A stretch of 12,301 bases of DNA from Rickettsiales bacterium (GTDB lineage Bacteria; Pseudomonadota; Alphaproteobacteria; Rickettsiales; CANDYO01). Each line of letters begins with the position of its first letter. Within the stretch, counting starts at the first letter, position 1. Shown one piece after another: positions 6,737 to 12,301 of this stretch. The position numbers and the translations under genes are program-made. Location of the stretch: NCBI GenBank assembly GCA_947424995.1, contig CANDYO010000059.1, positions 1 to 12,301 on the forward strand, given 5' to 3'. The notes below the pieces were generated by a model. The model did no database searches and was not told the DNA's origin. It saw only the letters and a program-made list of their open reading frames with translations.

Positions 6737-7516
6737 ATGGATAAAACGATGTTTAAGAATATTAAGATACAACTAATAAATGACCTAGCCAGAAGAGCAG
6801 GGAAAGTTATCATGAGCTATTACCAACTTAATGATATAAATATCGACTACAAAGCAGACAACTCTCCAGTCACCTCAGCAGACATAGCATCAAATCAACT
6901 AATTTGCGATGAACTAACTAAATTACACCCTTTTATCCCTATAATTTCAGAGGAAAATGATAACAACCAAATCATTAATCAGCAATGTTTTTGGTCTATC
7001 GACCCACTAGACGGCACTAAGGGATTTTTAAGTCGCAATGGAGAATTCACCGTTAATATAGCTCTCATTGTTAATTCTTCACCAATATTAGGAATCGTTT
7101 ACTCTCCTTTGCACGACACACTATATTACGTCGATGAGGATAAAATAGCTTACAAACAAATTAAAGATGCCCCCCCTATTCCTATCAAAGCTCGCTCCAC
7201 TCCGACTAGCGGAGCAATAATATTAACTAGTGCTCTTTCAACTAACCAAGCAAGGTTAAACACATATATACAAGACAAACATGTCGATAAAATTATTCCT
7301 ACTGCTAGCGCTTTAAAAATTTGTTTAATCGCCGAAGGCATAGCAGATTTATATCCTCGCTTTGGTCAAACCATGGAATGGGATACAGCCGCCGGACACG
7401 CTATCTTAAAAGCCGCAGGAGGCAATATCAAAACTCTAGATAACACTGAACTTTCTTATGGTCATAACGAACTTAAATACTATAACCCAGAATTTATCGC
7501 TCATGGAAAGGAATAG
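6737..7516 (+). CDS. cysQ: 3'(2'),5'-bisphosphate nucleotidase CysQ (inositol monophosphatase superfamily)
   Basis: CysQ hydrolyses 3'-phosphoadenosine 5'-phosphate (PAP) to AMP and phosphate, removing an inhibitor of RNases and a by-product of sulfate or phosphopantetheinyl transfer. The 259-residue protein carries the family's metal-binding motifs: SPVTSAD (43-49), SEE (71-73), DPLDGTKGF (89-97) and TMEWDTAAGHAILKAAGG (212-229). The C-terminus GHNELKYYNPEFIAHG is also typical of CysQ. The first ATG (6737) has no clear Shine-Dalgarno sequence; a second in-frame ATG at 6749 has GGA 7 nt upstream, so the protein could be 4 residues shorter. It is transcribed away from the virB operon and converges on the ABC permease. 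As sulfate assimilation is usually absent in Rickettsiales, a likely PAP source is acyl-carrier-protein phosphopantetheine transfer; this is inferred. Confidence 0.95.
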   Translation: MDKTMFKNIKIQLINDLARRAGKVIMSYYQLNDINIDYKADNSPVTSADIASNQLICDELTKLHPFIPIISEENDNNQIINQQCFWSIDPLDGTKGFLSRNGEFTVNIALIVNSSPILGIVYSPLHDTLYYVDEDKIAYKQIKDAPPIPIKARSTPTSGAIILTSALSTNQARLNTYIQDKHVDKIIPTASALKICLIAEGIADLYPRFGQTMEWDTAAGHAILKAAGGNIKTLDNTELSYGHNELKYYNPEFIAHGKE

Positions 7517-7532
7517 AAGACATAATTACTAG

Positions 7533-7587
7533 CGTCATCGCGAGAAGAGCGTAGCCGGAGGCGGAAACGCATATCGTCGCGATTCCC
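7533..7587. repeat. Short palindromic element, GTCAT-GCGAG / GCGATTCC type
   Basis: It begins CGTCATCGCGAG and ends GTCGCGATTCCC, with a perfect 7-bp inverted repeat ATCGCGA (7537-7543) / TCGCGAT (7577-7583). It is clearly richer in G+C than its surroundings. The general pattern (GTCATTGCGAG ... GCAATCC) is a familiar intergenic repeat style in Rickettsia and relatives, recognised by eye only. Confidence 0.6.
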
Positions 7588-7662
7588 AAGTAAAAATTAT
7601 TCCCATAGGGAATACAAAATTTTATGTAGACCTTCGGTCTAATTATTGTCCTGGTGGCCTAC

Positions 7663-7702
7663 AAAAAATGTTTTCTGCATAAATGCAATAAAACATTTTT
7701 TT
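7663..7702. terminator. Likely bidirectional terminator between cysQ and the ABC permease
   Basis: A perfect 12-bp inverted repeat AAAAAATGTTTT (7663-7674) / AAAACATTTTTT (7690-7701) encloses a second perfect stem TGCAT (7676-7680) / ATGCA (7683-7687). The right arm ends in a run of seven T on the plus strand and the left arm gives six T on the minus strand, so it could end both converging transcripts. The stem is A+T-rich and therefore of moderate stability. Confidence 0.65.
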
Positions 7703-7726
7703 CGCTAATAGACATTCGTAATCGCA

Positions 7727-7763
7727 TTAGTAAACTTTTAAAGGGATGATGTCAAATCCATAA
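7727..7763. repeat. Repeat tail, partner of 2374-2398 and of copy B's end
   Basis: 7727-7751 matches 2374-2398 at 21 of 25 positions. The overlapping segment 7742-7763 (AGGGATGATGTCAAATCC and the following TAA) also matches the end of copy B at 2346-2367. The same tail therefore closes several palindromic elements in this window. Confidence 0.55.
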
Positions 7764-7793
7764 GACTTAATGAAATACTTAACCTTCAACTCC

Positions 7794-8642
7794 CTAATTC
7801 CCCTCTCTTGGCTTATATTGGAGGGCTATTATCGCTAGTACTAAGCCTCCAGTTAGTAATTTTAGATCCGATGGTGGCATCCCCATAAATAAAACTAATC
7901 CTTGAATTTGTTGGTATATTAAAGCACCGACAAAAGGAGCCAGCAGTTGTCTGCGCAAATTTTTATTACCGACTATGCTTTCGCCAATCATCAATGCAGC
8001 TATAGCGTGAATCACTATACCAGTCCCCATCCCAATATCCATGTAATTTTGCACCTGCACCATCAGACCACCAGCAAACCCCACATATGCATTACCTAAA
8101 AACAGACCTAAAAAACTATAACCAGCAATATTAACGCTAGATTTAGCGGCAAAACCAGGGTTTAACCCTACTGAACGTAGACGCAAACCCATTTCTGTAT
8201 TTAAGAATAAATAAAGCGCACTCATAAAAATTATAAACACCCCTAAAACTAGCAATATTTTCATTGTCATACTAGCTTCGGTTAACAAGGTCTGATGATC
8301 AAATAAGCCAATATTAGGTTTACCCATTAATCTAAGATTCATACTATATACAATAGTACTAATAATAATCCCAGCTAGTAACGTATTAACCTTATAACGC
8401 AAATGAACAAATGCAGTAGCAATACCAAGAACTCCAGCTAATATGCTAGCAAATATTATTGCAATTATAGGATATACACCTAAGATGATCATACTCACAC
8501 AAGCAGCACCTCCCAATGGATAAGAACCTTCAGCTGTTAAATCAGGAAAATTTAATAATCTAAAAGGGATCATTATGCCGCAAGCAATAAATGCTAATAC
8601 TAAGCCTTGCAATATTCCCGTAAGTACAAGCTCTAGAATCAT
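7794..8642 (-). CDS. ABC importer permease (LivH/RbsC-like BPD_transp_2 family)
   Basis: This integral inner-membrane protein of 282 residues forms the channel of the importer encoded with the two genes upstream. It has about eight to nine hydrophobic segments, beginning LVLTGILQGLVLAFIACGI. The conserved early segment RLLNFPDLTAEGSYPLGGAA (28-47) resembles permeases paired with TrpX/ABC_sub_bind-type binding proteins. Other visible features are GLRLRSVGLNPGFA, the EAA-like cytoplasmic loop that contacts the ATPase, and GGLVLAIIAL near the end. Its ATG shares one base with the ATPase stop (TAATG, 8644-8640), so translation is probably coupled. Substrates in this family include aromatic amino acids or other small organic solutes; the specific one cannot be read from sequence. 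Confidence 0.9.
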   Translation of the reverse strand: MILELVLTGILQGLVLAFIACGIMIPFRLLNFPDLTAEGSYPLGGAACVSMIILGVYPIIAIIFASILAGVLGIATAFVHLRYKVNTLLAGIIISTIVYSMNLRLMGKPNIGLFDHQTLLTEASMTMKILLVLGVFIIFMSALYLFLNTEMGLRLRSVGLNPGFAAKSSVNIAGYSFLGLFLGNAYVGFAGGLMVQVQNYMDIGMGTGIVIHAIAALMIGESIVGNKNLRRQLLAPFVGALIYQQIQGLVLFMGMPPSDLKLLTGGLVLAIIALQYKPREGN

Positions 8643-9400
8643 TATTTTTCTCCTTTTAAAGTAATATCTTCAAACTTATGAAATAGTTTAAGCAACTGAT
8701 CTACCTTTAACTCTCTCTTCTCTTTTCCGCTCATATCCAACACTATAACTCCTTGATGAAGCATTATGAGCCTATCACCGTAGTTAATAGCATCATCTAA
8801 TTTATGAGTCACCATTAAGCTAGTGATATTTAACTTAGCAATATTTTCTGCACTATATCGCATCAGTATACTTTGAGTTTTCGGATCAAGAGCACTGGTA
8901 TGTTCATCAAGCAGCAATATTTGCGGCTTAGATGAAATTGCCATCAAAATAGCAATCATCTGTCTCTGCCCACCCGATAACATTCCTAAAGGCAAATCTA
9001 TGTATCGCTCTAAATCCATATTCAACTCTTTAAGAATTTTACCAACTTCATCTCTTCGTTGGCTATAAAAACTAAAACTAGCTTTCCTGCCGCGCAGATC
9101 ACTTAAGATCATATTTTCTAACAGCGTCATTTCAGCAATAGTTCCTTTGTTAATATCTTGAGTAACCGTTGCTATATATTCACTTCGCTTATTTGCTGCA
9201 ACATCTTTACCATTAATTAAAATTTTTCCACTATCTATAGCATATTCGCCAAAAATGCTGCGCATTAAAGTGGACTTACCCGAACCATTACTACCAATTA
9301 GTATACAAAACTCGCCAGCCTTAATCTCTAAATTTATCCCCTTCAAAATTGGTTCAAAATGCCCAGTAAATGATTTTTTTACTGCTTGTAACTTCAACAT
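8642..9400 (-). CDS. ABC importer ATP-binding protein
   Basis: This cytoplasmic ATPase energises the importer. The 252-residue protein has Walker A GSNGSGKST (36-44), Q-loop VTQD (79-82), signature LSGGQRQ (141-147), Walker B ILLLDE (161-166) and H-loop VTHK (197-200); all catalytic positions are present. The Walker B continuation LLLDEHTSALDPKT resembles the LDEHTAALDPKT form seen in ATPases encoded next to ABC_sub_bind-type binding proteins, which supports grouping it with its neighbours. TAGGAA precedes the ATG at suitable spacing. It is separated from the upstream binding-protein gene by a 263-bp gap with a palindromic element and overlaps the downstream permease by one base. Confidence 0.93.
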   Translation of the reverse strand: MLKLQAVKKSFTGHFEPILKGINLEIKAGEFCILIGSNGSGKSTLMRSIFGEYAIDSGKILINGKDVAANKRSEYIATVTQDINKGTIAEMTLLENMILSDLRGRKASFSFYSQRRDEVGKILKELNMDLERYIDLPLGMLSGGQRQMIAILMAISSKPQILLLDEHTSALDPKTQSILMRYSAENIAKLNITSLMVTHKLDDAINYGDRLIMLHQGVIVLDMSGKEKRELKVDQLLKLFHKFEDITLKGEK

Positions 9401-9433
9401 ATTTTTTTCCTATAAATTATTGTTACAACAACC

Positions 9434-9642
9434 ATTGTATGAGTTAAGCTTTTATCCAAGCTATGCGAGGTCGTCATCCTTGGCCAAGCGCAAGCGATGG
9501 CCGAGGATCAAGAAAAAATCTCTTATACTCTAGAGCCTTAAAAGACTTTACTGAATTCTCGCCTGCGCTTTCGCTTGGCAAGAATGACGCCAATCGATTC
9601 TTCAAAGTAAACATCAAATTAAAAATTAAAAGCTCATACAAT
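9434..9642. repeat. Outer inverted repeat framing copy C, MITE-like layout
   Basis: ATTGTATGAG (9434-9443) and CTCATACAAT (9633-9642) form a perfect 10-bp inverted repeat, extended by CTTTT (9449-9453) / AAAAG (9628-9632) after a 5-nt insertion in the left arm. The 209-bp unit contains no coding sequence. No flanking target-site duplication is obvious. Confidence 0.5.
9472..9593. repeat. Palindromic repeat, copy C (best preserved)
   Basis: Left arm 9472-9496 (starting CGTCATCCTTGGCCAAGCG) and right arm 9566-9589 (ending CGCTTGGCAAGAATGACG) are almost perfect inverted copies over 24-25 nt, with two mismatches and one extra base. The left arm also folds locally: ATCCTTGGCCA (9476-9486) pairs with TGGCCGAGGAT (9498-9508), with one G-T wobble. 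The closing word GAATGACGCCAA is shared exactly with copy B. Confidence 0.8.
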
Positions 9643-9663
9643 AATTTTATATAACCTCATCCA

Positions 9664-10656
9664 TTACTCAATAACTGTGATATTACTTAGATCACTAGGT
9701 AGTTTCAGCTTCATCGCTTCTAATCTTTTTTTACTAATAAAGCCATGATGATCTTTAGCACTTGGATATATTGGCGAAATATTTTTTTCACCTTTTAAAA
9801 TTCTCGCTACTATTTGACCAGCATTTGCACCAACTTGAATATAATCAACACCAAAGCTTCCTAATACTTGATTTTTTCTTACCGCTTCTTCGTTAACATT
9901 AAAGATTGGAATATTCATCTTGTCAGCCTCCATAACAATAGCTGGTAAAGTTGGCTGAATTGGACCGCTAGTACCGACATAAATAAAGTCAACCTTATCT
10001 CTAAAGCCTTGCATTCTCATTGGCACATCTCTTGGTTGGTCAATAGCAATAGCCACTACTTGCATTTTAAGCTTCGCTGCTGCTGTTTCTAGCATTCCAA
10101 CTAAAGATTTATCATTAGCCTCACTAGTTGAGTAAAGCACTCCAACTCTGTATGCATCCGGCATAAGCTGCTGAGCAAACTTTAATAAAAGCTCAAGGTC
10201 TTGTTGATCTGAAGCTCCAGTTATATTAGCAGAAGCTTGATCTTTATCCTTAAGTAGACCAGCTTCAACTGGATCTGTGATCACTCCGAAAACCAATGGT
10301 ATATCTTTAACTGCATTTTTGGCAGCTTGAGCTACTGGAGTGGTCATCGCTACCATAACTTTAGGCTGCATACTTTTTAGCTGACCAATCATTTGTGGAA
10401 TTAGATTACTATCAAAACCCACGTTAGAAATTTTGTAAGTGATGTTTACATTCTCAACAAAACCTTGGCTAAGCATTTTAGCTTTAAAGCCTTTTATTGA
10501 ATCCTCCAAAGAAGAATGTGGCCCATAATTAGCAATAGCAACTAGAGGAAGATTTGTCGTTTGACTGTTGTTATTATAAGCAGATACAATCATTATTACT
10601 GCAAAAATAACACTAGATATAAATAAGATTTTTTTAAACATTTGACTAAACTCCAT
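9664..10656 (-). CDS. ABC importer substrate-binding protein (ABC_sub_bind / TrpX-like family)
   Basis: This periplasmic or membrane-anchored binding protein captures the solute for the ATPase and permease downstream. It has 330 residues. A hydrophobic N-terminal segment (about 8-26, KKILFISSVIFAVIMIVSA) is a signal peptide or anchor; no lipobox cysteine is present, so it does not look like a lipoprotein. The two-lobed domain follows, with PLVAIANYGPHSSLED, MVAMTTPVAQAAKNAV, IPLVFGVITDPVEAGLL, ANITGASDQQDLELLLKF, YRVGVLYSTSEAND, FIYVGTSGPIQPTLPAIV and VNEEAVRKNQVLGSFGVDY, all typical of this family. The second in-frame ATG (10641) has GGAG 9 nt upstream, while the first has no ribosome-binding site and a TATAAT immediately before it, so the true start may be 10641 (325 residues). 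Relatives bind tryptophan, tyrosine or other small molecules; the ligand is not determinable here. Confidence 0.92.
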   Translation of the reverse strand: MEFSQMFKKILFISSVIFAVIMIVSAYNNNSQTTNLPLVAIANYGPHSSLEDSIKGFKAKMLSQGFVENVNITYKISNVGFDSNLIPQMIGQLKSMQPKVMVAMTTPVAQAAKNAVKDIPLVFGVITDPVEAGLLKDKDQASANITGASDQQDLELLLKFAQQLMPDAYRVGVLYSTSEANDKSLVGMLETAAAKLKMQVVAIAIDQPRDVPMRMQGFRDKVDFIYVGTSGPIQPTLPAIVMEADKMNIPIFNVNEEAVRKNQVLGSFGVDYIQVGANAGQIVARILKGEKNISPIYPSAKDHHGFISKKRLEAMKLKLPSDLSNITVIE

Positions 10657-11054
10657 AAATTATACGTATAGATGATAAGATATATTAAGGTAAAATATAC
10701 TATATAAGGCCAACAGGCCAGAGGAGGATAGATTTTAATTGAATTAATCGAGACACTAGTTTACTCTTTAATCTATAAATTGATAATATAACACACGCAA
10801 ATAATCGACTATTATTATAGCCAGCGCCAGTTTATCAAATTTGTAGACTTAAAAAATAACATTAGTTTTAAAAACCTTGGACTTTATGGTTAAGTAATTA
10901 CTAAACTATTTTTTAAAGCAAATGTCAAGAATTTTATAAAGACATTCACAAAAAACTATCCCATATATTTTTAGCACAATTATAACTCGCTCGCGCGACA
11001 ACCTATATTTTTATATCAAAATTTTATACAATTTCAGAATCGTTACTTCGCTGT

Positions 11055-11083
11055 TTGACAAAAAATTAACACTTGCAATTTAT
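11055..11083 (+). promoter_or_regulatory. Candidate upstream promoter for the methyltransferase-like gene
   Basis: A perfect -35 TTGACA (11055-11060) is followed after 17 nt by ATTTAT (11078-11083), a poor -10. An inverted repeat GCAATTT/AAATTGC overlaps the -10 region and could be an operator. Confidence 0.4.
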
Positions 11084-11133
11084 GCAAATTAAATTGCTAT
11101 CTTCTTAATAATTATATTTACTTTTGTTAATAA

Positions 11134-11162
11134 TTGACTTATAATCACTACTTAATTATTAA
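11134..11162 (+). promoter_or_regulatory. Candidate main promoter for the methyltransferase-like gene
   Basis: TTGACT (11134-11139, 5 of 6 consensus) and TATTAA (11157-11162) are spaced by 17 nt. The transcript would start near 11169 and carry a leader of nearly 100 nt before the ATG at 11266. Confidence 0.5.
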
Positions 11163-11265
11163 CGGGTATCTCCGTAACGATTTAAAGAAAAAATTAATAT
11201 TTTAAAATTAGGAGCGCTCTTCTTGTTTTAAATATATAGAATTTTCCCGGATTAGAGGTCCAAAA

Positions 11266-12243
11266 ATGGGTGGCAATAAATCTACAGAGCATTTACGCGT
11301 TCGAAAAGAGACTGTAGGTCTCAATCATCGTATATTGGGTGAAGATTACTTCAAAAAAGATTCACCAAACACAGATAGAATCTCTTTAATTGAAGAAAAA
11401 GCTAAAAACATATCAAAACTTGATAAATACGGTTACGATACTTACAGTAACAATCAAACCCTTTGTCAACAATCTATTGACTTGTTAATGTACGGTAGCG
11501 ATGAAGAAGAACACAGAAAAATAATACTAAAAAAAGAAGTTTTAGACAAGCTAGCAAAAAAAGAAACTCTAAGCAAAGAGCTAGATGGTGAACTTCATTC
11601 TATTAATTGCCTCAGTGTAGGCGTTGGCAACGGCGATATAACAATGTTTATCTCTGAATATTGCACAAAACTCACTGTTATTGATAATAGTAAAGAATCA
11701 CTCGCGAATATACCTAACCATTTTAGCAAAAAAAATACGCCTGTAACTAAAATAGAAATATCTATTCTTGACGCACAACTGTCAGAAAAACCTGAAGATT
11801 GTTACGATTCTATCGATTTTCTACATGCCATCTATCCTATAGAAAATAAATACAAAATTCTATTGATCGATAAGTTACTTAAGGCTTTATGTAGCGGAGG
11901 CATATTAACAGTTGGATATAACAGTGGGTTAAAGAGAGAAGAGTTAGGCGATATATTTAATCCACTAAGCAATGATTTAGAAGGACTAGCATGTAAGGTG
12001 CTTTCTAATCCCAAATATGATAGCTACAGTCCTTACGCATTAACGTCTACAGAAGTAATAAAAAGCGAAACTATCACTACAATGGAACTTGTTGCTGGAG
12101 TGTTTCTTTTTGACTTAAATGTTACAATTGATGAATCTATTTTAGAGCATTGGATCTACCATAATACTCGCGAAGGAAATCATTTTCGAATGGATTCGCA
12201 TCAAAATTTTATTTTCTTCGAGGCTGATAATAGTGCTCAGTAG
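11266..12243 (+). CDS. Probable class I SAM-dependent methyltransferase; possible host-directed effector
   Basis: The substrate is unknown. The 325-residue protein has a Rossmann-type methyltransferase core: motif I LSVGVGNGD (116-124) for S-adenosylmethionine, an acidic end of strand 2 at LTVIDNS (136-142, D140), ILDAQ (167-171), a motif IV-like YDSIDFLHAIY (180-190) and GGILTVG (211-217). Ending in NFIFFEA, the layout loosely recalls histamine N-methyltransferase-like proteins, an impression from memory. About 110 hydrophilic residues precede the core, including a Lys/Glu-rich helix (82-108). The first residues MGGNKST satisfy the eukaryotic N-myristoylation pattern (Gly2, Ser6). There is no signal peptide or membrane helix, and the C-terminus lacks the basic cluster common in VirB/D4 substrates. 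AGAGG lies 7 nt before the ATG, supporting this start. It stands alone, divergent from the ABC operon. Confidence 0.75.
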   Translation: MGGNKSTEHLRVRKETVGLNHRILGEDYFKKDSPNTDRISLIEEKAKNISKLDKYGYDTYSNNQTLCQQSIDLLMYGSDEEEHRKIILKKEVLDKLAKKETLSKELDGELHSINCLSVGVGNGDITMFISEYCTKLTVIDNSKESLANIPNHFSKKNTPVTKIEISILDAQLSEKPEDCYDSIDFLHAIYPIENKYKILLIDKLLKALCSGGILTVGYNSGLKREELGDIFNPLSNDLEGLACKVLSNPKYDSYSPYALTSTEVIKSETITTMELVAGVFLFDLNVTIDESILEHWIYHNTREGNHFRMDSHQNFIFFEADNSAQ

Positions 12244-12257
12244 AATTAAAAATTATA

Positions 12258-12286
12258 TCTGGAATAATATGATTTATAATACCAGA
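12258..12286 (+). terminator. Imperfect stem-loop downstream of the methyltransferase-like gene
   Basis: Arms 12258-12269 (TCTGGAATAATA) and 12275-12286 (TATAATACCAGA) pair at 10 of 12 positions around a 5-nt loop. No T-run follows, so factor-independent termination is doubtful; it may be an mRNA-end or regulatory hairpin. A GAGAGG at 12285-12290 could be a ribosome-binding site for a gene beyond the edge. Confidence 0.35.
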
Positions 12287-12301
12287 GAGGCAGAACCATA
12301 T

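Larger units (their letters stand above)
7517..7793. other. Convergent intergenic region packed with hairpins
   Basis: These 277 bp between the stops of cysQ and the ABC permease contain no coding frame of note. In order they hold a GC-richer palindromic element (7533-7587), a small perfect hairpin ATTCCC-ATA-GGGAAT (7599-7613), a hairpin TAGACC-TTC-GGTCTA (7627-7641) enclosed by TGTAGACC/GGCCTACA arms (7625-7632, 7655-7662 region), a terminator-like stem-loop (7663-7702), and a copy of the 25-bp repeat that runs into an element tail (7727-7763). Confidence 0.7.
9401..9663. other. Intra-operon gap with a nested palindromic element
   Basis: The 263 bp between the binding-protein stop and the ATPase start hold a 118-bp palindromic repeat (9472-9589) enclosed by a second inverted repeat (9434-9453 / 9628-9642). 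Small frames on the plus strand here run through the repeat and are rejected. The structure could act as an mRNA processing or attenuation element giving more binding protein than ATPase; this is inference. Confidence 0.65.
10657..11265. other. 609-bp divergent intergenic region, AT-rich, no gene recognised
   Basis: No convincing coding sequence is present. Items seen: a GGCC-AACA-GGCC hairpin (10708-10719) followed by a strong AGGAGG (10722-10727) with no proper start codon after it; an imperfect stem joining TTAGT...AACC to GGTT...ACTAA (about 10862-10905) around the palindrome AGTAATTACT (10893-10902); a small GC pocket TCGCGCGA (10991-10998); a 7-bp inverted repeat GCAATTT/AAATTGC (11075-11081, 11091-11097); and two plus-strand promoters. 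Such a long gap in a small-gene-count genome may hold an sRNA or the remains of a lost gene. Confidence 0.6.

Noticed and set aside
9472..9593. CRISPR array or tRNA-like structure
   Set aside because: There are no regularly spaced identical repeats with unique spacers, and the folds are simple long palindromes without a cloverleaf or CCA end.
9463..9654. 63-codon plus-strand frame, and the overlapping frame 9255-9533
   Set aside because: Both cross the palindromic repeat copy C; the peptide (MRGRHPWPSASDGRGSRK...) is what such repeats typically encode by chance.
10659..10664. TATAAT on the minus strand just before the first ATG of the binding-protein gene as a firm promoter
   Set aside because: No acceptable -35 box is found at 16-18 nt, and transcription would begin at or inside the first start codon; it is used only as weak support for the second start.
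11266..12243. Assignment to the Rickettsia outer-membrane-protein lysine methyltransferases
   Set aside because: Those proteins are much longer and I see no matching segments; only a generic class I methyltransferase core is supported.

Overview
This AT-rich window carries a VirB-type (P-type) type IV secretion operon with an unusual VirB9 and VirB10, a propionyl-CoA carboxylase gene pair, and gaps filled with short palindromic repeats. That combination points to an intracellular alphaproteobacterium of the order Rickettsiales (Rickettsia-, Megaira- or Midichloria-like). The assignment is inferred from gene content, repeat style and base composition; no sequence search was run.

Layout, left to right. 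1-1946 (minus): pccA (its start only; the rest lies off the left edge) preceded by pccB, the two subunits of propionyl-CoA carboxylase, 30 nt apart. 1947-2427: a non-coding gap holding two diverged copies of a roughly 100-120 bp palindromic repeat. 2428-6560 (minus): virB8-virB9-virB10-virB11, with tight spacing and a 4-nt overlap between virB10 and virB11. VirB9 consists only of the N-terminal domain, VirB10 has a long acidic repeat-bearing cytoplasmic tail, and no virD4 follows. 6561-6736: a divergent promoter region serving virB8 (near-consensus sigma70) and cysQ. 6737-7516 (plus): cysQ. 7517-7793: a convergent gap packed with hairpins, including a likely bidirectional terminator. 7794-10656 (minus): an ABC importer of the ABC_sub_bind / TrpX-like type, in the order binding protein, ATPase, permease; the first two genes are separated by a nested palindromic element. 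10657-11265: a 609-nt divergent gap with two candidate promoters reading rightward. 11266-12243 (plus): a probable class I SAM-dependent methyltransferase whose N-terminus fits the eukaryotic N-myristoylation pattern. 12244-12301: trailing sequence with an imperfect stem-loop.

How the genes fit together. VirB8, VirB9, VirB10 and VirB11 form the inner-membrane scaffold, part of the outer-membrane core, the channel spanning the envelope, and the energising ATPase of one secretion machine. The carboxylase, CysQ and the ABC importer look like ordinary metabolic or uptake genes of a host-dependent bacterium. The most interesting candidates are the methyltransferase-like protein, which could be a host-acting effector; the remodelled VirB9/VirB10 pair; and the repeat family, which sits between virB11 and pccB and inside the ABC operon and may contribute the last codons of virB11.
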